From Synura sp. LO234KE (Eukaryota > Sar > Synurophyceae > Synurales > Mallomonadaceae): 10,488 bases of DNA. The notes under the pieces were generated by a model. The model did no database searches. It was not told the DNA's origin and saw only the letters and a program-made list of their open reading frames with translations. Numbering within the stretch: position 1 is the first letter of the stretch; every line of letters begins with the position of its first letter. Of this stretch, positions 1 through 7,113 are shown piece after piece. The stretch spans positions 1 through 10,488 of the forward strand of contig VKHC01000629.1 of the NCBI GenBank assembly GCA_015143735.1, written 5' to 3'. The translations under genes and the position numbers were made by a program.

Positions 1-780
1 TATCGTATCTCAAGGCTGCAGAAATCTTGATTGCAGTTTGCGTTGGAAGCAAAAATTGTGAAACGTAAACTGCTCAGTCAGCTTTCGTGCACGTACAGGA
101 CCTAAGCGGGATTATCCATCTAGGTCTCTCATACTGTTGTGATTGATTCACGGGACCGACACGAGAACTTGAAGGACTTGAAGATGCGCTCGATTAAAGA
201 TCCCCTCCTAAAAGGGCGCAACACTTCTTCCGCCGTAATCTGTCAGAAGACAAGTAGGCATGACAGCAGTAGACCAACGATGGGCTTCTGATTCTTGAAT
301 CTGGGCAATCCAGAATAAAGGGACTTGAGAAGTAGGGTTTGTTCCGCGAGGAATCGGTTGTATTAAATGGCAGAGGGATTAAGGTGACTCGCTCAGCTTC
401 TGTTAGATCATTGTAACTTTGTGCAACAATATAAAAGTGCGCCTGGATCAGGAGGAGAAGTATGTGTGCATCGACATTAAACGGGAAAATGTGCGATTAG
501 ATGCTAAGCTAAGTTACATTTTAAAAAAAAGGTGCGTCTTTGTGATCACGGTGAACGAAGAATCCGTCCCGGGGAAGGCAGGCATTATGCAGCGACAAGC
601 ACTGCATCTTGAGATGATGCACAAGTCCCAATGGTAAAACAATGCGGTGGAAATCGTCCATATATTGCCAAAATTCCGCTGGACGGATTGGCCATTGAGA
701 AATTAAATGCTGCCTCGGTTGGAGTTGGTTTTCTCTCCTGTCTCTAGCTATTGTACTACGACTAAGCCGTTGCAAGCTCA
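1..780. other. Unassigned stretch with short coding-like frames in shifting phase (plus strand)
   Basis: No intact gene is visible. Several short plus-strand frames abut: frame 3 from position 3, frame 1 at 124-288, frame 2 at 407-637, and frame 1 at 613-747. Their translations are fairly rich in charged residues, including a lysine- and glutamate-rich segment at about 440-530. The frame 2 piece ends at TAA 635-637, and the overlapping frame 1 piece runs on to TAG 745-747. This is what a gene broken by frameshifts would look like, but frames this short also arise by chance. No motif is recognised, and a minus-strand frame at 778-975 competes with this reading. I infer at most a very decayed coding relic. 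Confidence 0.15.
419..637 (+). pseudogene. Possible decayed coding fragment, unknown protein
   Basis: This frame is open from about 407 to the TAA at 635-637. It has no ATG at its left edge (position 419 is TTG; the first internal ATG is at 587), so it is not a complete eukaryotic ORF. The translation is mixed charged and hydrophobic with no recognised motif. At its 3' end a second frame, one base out of phase, stays open from 613 to 747, so a single indel near 613-637 would join them. No promoter, signal peptide or membrane segment is apparent. A chance ORF is the main alternative and I consider it more likely than not. Confidence 0.15.
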
Positions 781-1293
781 AATCGCGGCCTTAGGTAGCT
801 TCTCAATTTTAAGCTGTTCTACTTTTTTGCCCCACTGGTCTCGCTCTAAGCGGCGGATCACTTTGTCGCGAAGAGCGTTTCCTATTCTTGCGTACACTTT
901 TGGCATTCTATCGTAAACGTGCGAGAAGTCGGATGCCTTTCTCAGAGGCGCTCTGTTTTCTATCCTCTTGCACACCCGTCTCCCGCTGTTGATGGGCTTC
1001 TGAATAGTCTATGCAAGTCTGCGCCTGCGTTATCTATCATACCCCCATTTGCAACGTCGTTGACCGGGGGTGCACTCGTCCCTATGTACCTCGTTTGGGA
1101 CGTCGTTGGATTCTAATATCCATACAAAGATGTAGTGGTTCCTTAGGTGGGGGTGCGAGATTTATTGATTTTATCTGTAATTTCTCTCCTGACTTCTTTC
1201 ATGCCCCCTCCAATTAAGTATCCAGATTTTCGGGAACAAGATAGAACGCGCGTATCAACCCCTGGGTAAAAAGATTCAACCGAAGGCCTATGA
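781..1293. other. No gene seen
   Basis: Only short overlapping frames occur on both strands. The most protein-like is a minus-strand frame at 778-975 (65 residues, rich in Arg, Lys and Asp), but it has no recognisable domain. G-rich runs lie around 1,063-1,069 and 1,147-1,153. No RNA gene or convincing repeat was found. Confidence 0.3.
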
Positions 1294-1303
1294 GGGGGGG
1301 GGG
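1294..1303 (+). repeat. G10 homopolymer run
   Basis: Ten consecutive G residues are read directly. It may be a mutable mononucleotide tract and is a place where sequencing length errors are likely. Confidence 0.9.
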
Positions 1304-1637
1304 CATAATATTAGGGCGAGGCAGTGAAACAGTGATAATGTGAATGCCATTAACGTCCCAAGAAAGGGCAGAGCATCATGTAACAGTGGTAAATGGCCTC
1401 TGGCGGAAACATGTTGATCACCACACCGATTTAGACCAGATAGGGAGAAGATAGAATAGGGTTCGGTGTGAAAAACTACTTTAAAGAGTGTCTGCACAGG
1501 GGAATTCTGGCTGGCTGGGTGAACTGCTTTGAGTGAATGGAGGTGATTCTTTTACTCAGACGTCTCGAAGCGCACTAGAAAGAGTGTAAAAACGTGAGTG
1601 TATTTGCGATCCCTGGCTCCAAAGCGCGCCGGTAGTG

Positions 1638-1685
1638 GGAGAAATACGCGCTGGTAACAGAGGAGAAATACGAGCTGGAATCTCG
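1638..1685 (+). repeat. 24-bp tandem duplication
   Basis: Two adjacent 24-bp units (1,638-1,661 and 1,662-1,685) share a 17-bp leader with a single mismatch (C versus A at the twelfth base), then diverge. On the minus strand, within the open frame 1,556-1,840, this encodes a repeated PARISP motif eight residues apart. It is probably a slippage-type local duplication. It does not prove that the frame is coding. Confidence 0.75.
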
Positions 1686-2263
1686 AAGCAGCTGAGAAAA
1701 ATATTCTGAATGTTTCCCTCCTCCATCACGGTTCTAGCACCTTTGTTTAAAGAATTTGTGGTAACCTGTAAAGGCGGAGGTGGTGATGTGGCATCGGTCG
1801 GGTGGAGCTCCAACATGACTAATAACTTCTTTCGCCGCAAGCGAGGGTGGTAGTTGAGTAGGCGTGGTTAGTCTCCTCCCTATTGAAATACGTAGTTGGC
1901 AAAACGTAAAACTTTCCCACGAGAATTCTTCCAATGAACACAAGGTCACCATAATCTAAGCCCTCTGAAGGGCAAGCAAAACAACCCCAGGCTTTAAGCA
2001 ATATTTTTACATGCAAATTTAAGGCCAGCAAAACCAGCATCTCCAACATAACAATATAATGGCTGCGACGGATAAAAAGATTTTTGGGGAATTCCTTTAG
2101 ACGTAGATAATCCAGGCCATCAACCAATTCAACTCCGGCAGGGATAATTTAATAAAGTTTGTTAACCTTCCTGGTCCGAAATTTGGTCTAGCCAATTATA
2201 GGCTACAATTTAGCTTTGGAGACCGCGTGTTACAGACGGGAAAGAAACTTACTCTAAATTTAA
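1686..2263. other. No convincing gene; overlapping minus-strand frames
   Basis: Two minus-strand frames (1,734-1,952 and 1,819-2,127) overlap here. The 1,819-2,127 frame (102 codons) begins at a TTG rather than an ATG and has a leucine-rich stretch in its first half. Neither shows a known domain. I see no RNA gene, clear repeat or regulatory element. Confidence 0.25.
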
Positions 2264-2524
2264 AATTTTCGTCCAATTGATTGGGCGATATTCCTTACGA
2301 CTTTCCACAGGCCAACTTCTCCTAATTCAGTTTTCCGTTTTTCAACAGAACTCTTTATCCTCCTCTATTTTCCATTTATCGAGATTGAGAACAAGCTTAA
2401 ATCTCTAGAAGCTTCGAGGGATTTATTTTTTCAACAAGGAAGAAAATCTAGGCTTAGGTGGAATGCAGATGATACCCACGGTTGTAAGCAGCTAGAGTCA
2501 TCTGTGAATCTGTATTTTCACTAA
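2264..2524 (+). other. Open frame of 86 codons without an ATG start, unknown
   Basis: Frame 2 is stop-free from 2,264 to the TAA at 2,522-2,524, immediately after two close stops at 2,255 and 2,261. The translation holds a hydrophobic stretch (about codons 30-39), then a charged segment and a short ADDT sequence at about 2,465-2,476. That recalls the metal-binding core of reverse transcriptases, but the aromatic or hydrophobic residue normally before it is replaced by Asn, and no other reverse-transcriptase motif is visible. It could be an exon or retroelement relic. A chance frame is equally possible. Confidence 0.15.
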
Positions 2525-2846
2525 ATATTATGTTTACAGCAGTCAACATTCTAATGTCTCGTCCAGTGGGTTTTGAGTGTACAGAAATATTGTCTTAATT
2601 TGCAAAGCACACTAGTAGAAACAGAGTTTATGTTGGAAAAACCGAGAATCATCGAGGAACGACGAGTTTGTTTACGCGTACGTTTTCGAGGCTTGCCGAG
2701 AAAACTACGAGTAAACTACGAGATATTTGAGCCAAATTGATTCGGTGTGTGAGCATTCGGCCTCGACATATTTTGGAAAATAATACGTTCGTACGGATTA
2801 ACGAAAAACTATAAACCCAAAGATGATTGTTTGTACGTAGTACCAA

Positions 2847-3206
2847 ATGATGAAAATTTTATTTTTCGATTCCGGGTGCGATCAAAGAATATGGTTGAAG
2901 CACATTTCTCAATTATTGTGGCAATTAGTCCATCCGTTTTCTTCACATGAAAAGAAAAGTGAAGTGCTACGATGTTGGACGTGCGCCCCATTCGGGTGTA
3001 CATGCGATAATGTGTTGGTGGAGGCTCTGGCAAAAATTCTGACACCACTCGTGCATTTTCACCGCTGGAAAAAGATGTTACAGATAACCCTCTCTTTGAT
3101 CGAATTATCTGTCTGCTTGATCAGTTTGTGCTCATCCTTGATCGGATTATATGCGTGTTTAATCAGTTTATCTCAAAAGAAACACATCAGCACTGGTTTA
3201 TTTTGA
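2847..3206 (+). CDS. Hypothetical ORF of 119 residues with a heptad-like repeated C-terminus
   Basis: This begins with two adjacent ATG codons and ends at TGA 3,204-3,206. The first ~80 residues are unremarkable, with a Cys-rich patch around residues 48-58. The C-terminal third (about residues 84-111) is four copies of a seven-residue unit beginning Leu-Ile, encoded by the 21-bp tandem repeat at 3,096-3,179. A minus-strand frame (2,809-3,048) overlaps it, and another minus-strand frame also reads through the repeat without a stop, so the true coding strand, if any, is unclear. No signal peptide or known domain was recognised. It may simply be a stop-poor stretch extended by the repeat. Confidence 0.2.
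   Translation: MMKILFFDSGCDQRIWLKHISQLLWQLVHPFSSHEKKSEVLRCWTCAPFGCTCDNVLVEALAKILTPLVHFHRWKKMLQITLSLIELSVCLISLCSSLIGLYACLISLSQKKHISTGLF
3096..3179 (+). repeat. Diverged 21-bp tandem repeat, four units
   Basis: The units are 3,096-3,116, 3,117-3,137, 3,138-3,158 and 3,159-3,179, each starting TTGATC or TTAATC. Units 1 and 3 match at 16 of 21 bases and resemble each other more than their neighbours. Units 2 and 4 share the same leader (TTGATCAGTTT versus TTAATCAGTTT). This suggests an older 42-bp higher-order unit. The period is exactly seven codons, so both strands keep a phase-stable peptide repeat: Leu-Ile heptads on plus, Ile-Lys heptads on minus (3,059-3,172). Confidence 0.75.
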
Positions 3207-4045
3207 GAAAAACTAGTCAAAAATGCAAAGTAGTACCCGATTATGTTCACTTTTTTCACAAACTCTCTGCCAGAAATCTCTTTTGGTTTTTGAGGTTGTT
3301 ATAAACTTGTAACCATTTCTTAAGTATCCAAAGTTTTACTCCTTTGAATAAATCACAGAAATGCAAAACTTGAAACGATATTTCTGACAAAGTCTTTCGT
3401 GTCAAAGAATGCTGCGCTGCTGTAATTTCATCTTCTGGGATGATGGAGGTAACACACCTAACTGCAAGAAAGTAGACTAACGTAGAGATCCGAGTGTGTC
3501 TGGCGTCCTTTCTATTCACTGTGGTAAAAGAGTCGTACTCATCGCTTATCTTCCAAGCTTTTTGCTCCTACCCATCAATATAGGTGTGGTCTCAATGCTC
3601 AAGCCGCCAGTGAAGACCCCGGGGAGCGTACTCTTGGGATAATTTTCTTATGAAAGAGAAAGCTTATTACTTTGCTGGGTAAAACATGACAAGCGCGCAT
3701 AATTTCACCCAGAACCCTTATAGTAAGGGCAAGCGGATAACCGATAAAAGGTGAAATTCACCGAGGTAGCTCCACCTTAGCCTGATCGATAGATGACAGA
3801 GAATAAGCTCTCCGGGTTAGCACCTTACGCAGTCCCGTACGCGCTGTATTTCATTCTATCAGTCTACTGGGGGCTGGTGGAACTGTGACTACCCTCAACA
3901 TTGGAGTTGGAAGTAATCATCAGCGTCGAAACGCTTCATCTAAAAGTATGACTGCCTCCGTGTATCATGCACTGATGCAACACCCAGGTAGGTAAAAATA
4001 AAATCGGCAAAAATACCGAGAAAAACCCAACCACTCTCCAAAAAA
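3207..4045. other. No gene seen; small inverted repeats
   Basis: The longest frame is on the minus strand (3,256-3,519, 87 codons) and has no recognised motif. Two compact inverted repeats lie close together: CCCTTA-TAG-TAAGGG at 3,715-3,729 and GGTGAA-A-TTCACC at 3,750-3,762. They could form small hairpins, but no flanking structure ties them to an RNA gene. Nothing else is supported. Confidence 0.3.
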
Positions 4046-4069
4046 CCTCGGCACATCAGTTGCCCGAGG
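4046..4069 (+). repeat. Short inverted repeat (hairpin)
   Basis: CCTCGGCA (4,046-4,053) pairs with TGCCCGAGG (4,061-4,069) with one bulged C, leaving a seven-base loop. It lies about 160 bases beyond the stop codon of the minus-strand pseudogene. It has no adjacent U-run on that strand, so it is not called a terminator. Confidence 0.55.
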
Positions 4070-4086
4070 AAAACGAAAAGGAAATA

Positions 4087-4097
4087 ATATATATATA
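4087..4097 (+). repeat. Short AT dinucleotide tract
   Basis: An alternating A/T run of eleven bases is read directly. It is a minor microsatellite. Confidence 0.8.
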
Positions 4098-4231
4098 CAA
4101 CCAGACCCGATTTAGAATGCCCCCCTCAATTAGCACACAGCTTTCACCCTTCAATCTTCTTCACCCACCCCACACATACTACGACTTAAAAAGCTAAGTT
4201 CGAAGTCCACCGCCCAGTGACGGTACAGCGC

Positions 4232-5338
4232 CTATGATATAGTCTGAATCCCAAGGAATTTCGTCAGCGGTTGGGAAACTGGAACTTCTGTCTGTGTCTT
4301 TGCAGACGACTGACTGGAGTACCTTAAGCACAAAGAAAAACAAGGGAAACAAGCAGGCAAAAAAGGGAAAAATAGCTTCCTATCCACCCTCGCAGTTCCG
4401 TTGCCCCGGTCAACTCTCCTCGTTGCACGGAAACCGAGTATAGGGCGGCGAGAGTTCTCGTCTTTCGTATGCTCCTCTCCCGGTTGGTAGTTAACTTGAT
4501 CTGGAACTCCGTCCTTTCGCCTTTCTTGAAAGGAAGCTTGGAATATTGTCCATAATATTGGCTGAGAGAGTGTCTGTCTTATGTCTTTCCCTTGCTGCGA
4601 TGATTCTGCATGAGATTTGACTACTCCAAATATTTCTGAGGTGAATTTTCTTATTTGGACGCGAATGAGAAGATTCCACGTATCGGTTGATGTGGCACTC
4701 TGGAAGTATTGCATAAGCAAGTTGAGAATCGCAGAGGTTAGGGCTCCCCCGTCATATTGATCTGAATAAATTCCTCGAATCGCTCCAAGATTGCTGCTGG
4801 ATAAAATTATCCCAGGATCAGAAAAGGTCATGGCCTGTACTGAGAAGGTTCTGGTGTTAAAGCGTATCAGAGAGTCAATTATATGTTGTGGGACAACATG
4901 GAAAGCCGGAGCTGTATCAGAGCTATCATCTGGATCTGATTGGGGTCAACTGTAACTGAAATTTGTGATATGAGATAGTGGGATATATAGTCCCACAGCA
5001 TCCGAGTGCTGTAAATCAATAAATGGGGAAAGGTCCATTGTTAACCACTGTGTTAAAGTTTGTTTATCCACTGAGGTTCCAGTTGAGTGTTCAATTATAA
5101 TATCGATCGCAATGAAAATATCAGGAAGCCAGTCATGGAGTTAAAAGGTGATGTCCCGTCCGAAACCAGATTTGTAGACTAAGAAGGAGCTAAAAGTGCC
5201 TAGGTATTCGCCGCGATTTGAGCCTTCGTAAAGACCTGCAAGTACGGAATACCATGAAATCCGACTTTTCCCAGAAAAAGCTCCTAGGGGCCCTGATTTC
5301 GACCCAGATCTCTGCGCTGCCCTAATCTTATTATTCAT
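4232..5338 (-). pseudogene. Decayed gene for an unrecognised protein of about 368 residues (possible endogenised viral gene)
   Basis: A single minus-strand frame starts at ATG 5,336-5,338 and ends at TAG 4,232-4,234. It is preceded by an in-frame stop at 5,348-5,350, so the start is well bounded. Only two internal stops break it: TAA at codon 66 (5,141-5,143) and TGA at codon 131 (4,946-4,948). About 17 would be expected in 368 random codons, so coding ancestry is strongly suggested. The N-terminus is basic and Gly/Ser-rich. The middle (about 189-201) has a GIYSDQYDGGALT motif followed by an amphipathic Leu/Gln segment. A charged region lies near 275-318 and a Phe/Cys/Pro hydrophobic patch near 322-338. 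There is no signal peptide, zinc finger or transposase motif. I do not recognise the family. Length and character are compatible with a nucleoprotein or capsid-like protein of an RNA virus, but that is inference only. A host gene or transposon protein is the alternative. Confidence 0.72.
4978..5012. repeat. Two adjacent hairpins inside the pseudogene
   Basis: GTGGGA (4,978-4,983) pairs with TCCCAC (4,991-4,996). ACAGCA (4,995-5,000) pairs with TGCTGT (5,007-5,012), and the two stems overlap by two bases. They may be coincidental within the coding sequence. Confidence 0.5.
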
Positions 5339-5688
5339 TTGTCAGTTACCGTTAAGTTTTAAATAATTCCAGGTGTTATGTTTCCTATATAGCTTCCGAA
5401 ATTCACTGTTGGTTTTTGAAAACTTTTAAAAAAGTTCGATGTGCTCTTTTGCAACCGAATCCTGACGTACTTACCTCGGAAAAGTTGTAGACTAATATTA
5501 ACTAGCCTGTTAATAGCACAGGCACAAGAAATTTTAATTTCTAACACCGCTATGGGACTCCTTTGCTTTTATACCGTGGACATTTGTCGACCGCCGATTT
5601 CGGAGTTGCAATGGGGATATTTTTATATGAATAGAGTTAGAGGCCACTTTATAAAACTATCGGGGAGATAGTTGTAGATCAAATATAA
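5339..5688. other. No convincing gene
   Basis: A plus-strand frame at 5,441-5,671 and a minus-strand frame at 5,359-5,547 overlap. Neither has a recognised domain. This is the region upstream of the minus-strand pseudogene. I see no clear TATA or initiator arrangement that could be assigned to it. Confidence 0.25.
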
Positions 5689-5910
5689 TCAACGAATCGA
5701 TCTAGCCATTTTGGGCAAGGCGAGAATTCCATGATTGATATAAAGCTGGAGACATCACGGATTTATGTGTGCGATATGGAGGTGTGTGGCATGACGAATC
5801 CCATACTACACCATGGAGGCAAATCTGGAGAGGAAGTCCGGCTGGTATAACAAAACTGCTCAACCAGTGTCCTTGTTGTACATGGAGTTCCATCGGTGAT
5901 CACAAGACCA
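5689..5910 (+). pseudogene. Possible short coding relic next to the repeat block
   Basis: Frame 1 is open from 5,689 to 5,847, interrupted by TAA 5,848-5,850, then open again to TAA 5,908-5,910. An internal ATG at 5,731-5,733 gives a 39-codon ORF with a mixed charged composition and two close Cys residues. The frame runs into the left edge of the palindromic block at 5,891. Competing frames exist on both strands (5,702-5,893 minus and 5,769-5,954 plus), so coding status is doubtful. No family is recognised. Confidence 0.15.
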
Positions 5911-5948
5911 CCGTAATAAATCACGGAAAGAAAAACCTGTATTTATTA

Positions 5949-5984
5949 CCGTAATTATTACCATAATAATCATAATAATTACGG
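5949..5984 (+). repeat. Perfect 12-bp inverted repeat
   Basis: CCGTAATTATTA (5,949-5,960) and its exact reverse complement (5,973-5,984) are separated by a 12-base spacer. This is the longest stem in the palindromic block. Confidence 0.9.
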
Positions 5985-5992
5985 CAAATTTA

Positions 5993-6040
5993 ACCGTAAT
6001 AAATAAGGAGCCACGCACAATACTCTACGGTGTAATAAAT
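5993..6040 (+). repeat. 48-bp direct repeat, copy 1
   Basis: This matches 6,169-6,216 at 47 of 48 bases; the only difference is A here versus C at the fourteenth base. The shared core includes GGAGCCACGCACAATACTC, which differs from the surrounding AT-rich hairpin words. The near identity implies a recent duplication or gene conversion within the block. Copy spacing is 176 bases. Confidence 0.92.
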
Positions 6041-6049
6041 GCGGTAAAA

Positions 6050-6082
6050 TCCGTATTTATTACGGTGCATGATAAATACGGA
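6050..6082 (+). repeat. Perfect 11-bp inverted repeat
   Basis: TCCGTATTTAT (6,050-6,060) pairs with ATAAATACGGA (6,072-6,082) across an 11-base loop. It lies between the two 48-bp copies. Confidence 0.9.
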
Positions 6083-6130
6083 CTCCCGTAATAAATTCGG
6101 CGGTAATAAATTACGGTGCTTCAAAACTAG

Positions 6131-6150
6131 TACCGTAATTTATTACGGTA
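6131..6150 (+). repeat. Near-perfect 20-bp palindrome
   Basis: TACCGTAAT and ATTACGGTA are exact inverted arms around a central TT. This is the most compact version of the recurrent word in the block. Confidence 0.9.
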
Positions 6151-6168
6151 AGCTATTTTAGACCAAAT

Positions 6169-6216
6169 ACCGTAATAAATACGGAGCCACGCACAATACT
6201 CTACGGTGTAATAAAT
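6169..6216 (+). repeat. 48-bp direct repeat, copy 2
   Basis: This is the second copy of the repeat at 5,993-6,040, with one mismatch. After it the sequence leaves the dense hairpin zone, and motif density falls until about 6,415. Confidence 0.92.
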
Positions 6217-6470
6217 TTCTAAATCACCTCTAAATGTTCCCTAGGACCTTAAAAACTTTTATAGATAGAAACGTTGATATAAATGCGCACTTACAAAATT
6301 TGAATATCTCGGTGATATCATTCCCACATAGAGATATTTATCACCAAAGTTACCATATCGAAATAAATTTGTATAAAATTACATATACTCGATTTTTCAT
6401 TCAAAAAATTTCACCTGCCGTAATATATCATGTTGAAAAATCGTTTACACCGTGATTTATCACAAATATG

Positions 6471-6484
6471 ATTATCATGATAAT
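6471..6484 (+). repeat. Perfect 14-bp palindrome
   Basis: ATTATCATGATAAT equals its own reverse complement. It sits in the right part of the element, near a GTGAT-TT-ATCAC inverted repeat at 6,452-6,463. Confidence 0.9.
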
Positions 6485-6563
6485 TAGTTACCACATTATC
6501 ATGGAACCGCATTTATCGTTTTCTCTGTTTTATAATAAATGCGGAACCCCGTGATCATCGATG

Positions 6564-6981
6564 TCCTGCAAGGAAACACCGAACGGCACTACTGGTTCAT
6601 ATTTAGTTATAGCATTGATAATTTTACATCACACGAATGAGTTAAATTCCGGGGATGTGCTCGGGGACTGAAGGAGCTGTTTAGGTTGCTTTTATGTCGG
6701 CCTTGCCTCTAGTTGATTTGTGACGTAGCTCATAGGAGTGCATAGCTTGCTCTATCTGCTTATCTGCCTGCGTAAACTAAGATAAATTTAAACATAACAA
6801 CACCTGTTGGCCCGTTTCTTCCATATGCCGAGCCAATCAAGGGGCACAACTCTGACTGATTTCATGGGAAGATATTTACTCACAGCGGCTTTAACGTGAA
6901 GATATCGCATCCGGAAATTAAGTCTTAGCTCTTACGCGTTACAATCAATATTCTACACCGGCTTGGAATATTCGGTATTCA
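6564..6981. other. No gene seen
   Basis: This is AT-rich sequence between the palindromic element and the secretory ORF. No frame of note, RNA gene or clear repeat was found. It would contain the promoter of the 6,982 ORF if that gene is real, but no TATA box is well placed near the ATG. Confidence 0.3.
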
Positions 6982-7113
6982 ATGGGGTCTCACCGCCTCC
7001 ACCCTTCGTCAAATAGCCTTTCGATTGCATCCGTCTTGGTCGCGAGCCTCTTGCTCTTATGTCCTATTTTTTCTTCTGCCGATTTTCTATTCGTTGTTAC
7101 TCCGTTGTGGTAA
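6982..7113 (+). CDS. Small secreted-protein ORF or first exon (signal peptide)
   Basis: ATG 6,982 opens a 43-codon frame ending at TAA 7,111-7,113. The first 33 residues form a classical signal peptide: a short polar/basic start (His-4, Arg-5, His-7), a hydrophobic core at about residues 15-30 containing VLVASLLLL, and a likely cleavage after Ser-Ser-Ala at 31-33. Only ten residues follow, so as a single exon it would be almost only a signal peptide. The stop overlaps a plausible donor (GTAATG at 7,110). With an acceptor TAG ending at 7,244 after a pyrimidine-rich tract, a 135-base intron would join it to an exon ending at TGA 7,348-7,350, giving 77 residues. An earlier acceptor at 7,220 would give an immediate stop, so the model is uncertain. 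A chance hydrophobic frame is the alternative. A secreted peptide or effector would be the functional guess. Confidence 0.35.
   Translation: MGSHRLHPSSNSLSIASVLVASLLLLCPIFSSADFLFVVTPLW

Larger units (their letters stand above)
5891..6563. mobile_element. MITE-like palindromic repeat element (about 673 bp, non-coding)
   Basis: The ends form an inverted repeat: 5,891-5,903 (CATCGGTGATCAC) against 6,551-6,563 (GTGATCATCGATG), 12 of 13 bases matching. A TC dinucleotide flanks both sides (5,889-5,890 and 6,564-6,565), compatible with a two-base target duplication but too short to prove one. The interior is AT-rich and dominated by about a dozen forward or inverted copies of a CGTAATAAAT-like word, several perfect hairpins and a 48-bp direct repeat. 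No transposase frame is present, so any such element would depend on proteins encoded elsewhere. Part of the terminal match is the palindrome GTGATCAC, so the exact ends are uncertain. A non-mobile palindromic satellite or an inserted regulatory array are alternatives. Confidence 0.55.

Noticed and set aside
521-781. 86-codon minus-strand frame
   Set aside because: It starts at a non-ATG codon and overlaps more charged plus-strand frames. It has no motif and is most likely a shadow or chance frame.
279-1003. 13-bp exact match GATGGGCTTCTGA at 279-291 and 991-1,003
   Set aside because: One exact 13-mer match is expected by chance in about 10 kb of sequence, and the flanks do not align.
2465-2476. 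ADDT tetrapeptide resembling the reverse transcriptase YADD or FADD core
   Set aside because: The preceding residue is Asn instead of an aromatic or hydrophobic one, and no other reverse-transcriptase block is recognisable in the 86-codon frame. A four-residue match is expected by chance.
4197-4212. GTTCGAAGTCC resembling a tRNA T-arm (B box)
   Set aside because: No A box, acceptor stem or anticodon arm could be paired at the proper upstream distance.
4491-4679. 62-codon minus-strand frame inside the large pseudogene
   Set aside because: It lies wholly within the 4,232-5,338 frame in another phase and is a shadow of it.
5891-6563. CRISPR-like array reading of the repeated words
   Set aside because: The repeats are in both orientations with irregular spacing, and the spacers contain the same words. 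There are no cas genes and the setting is eukaryotic.
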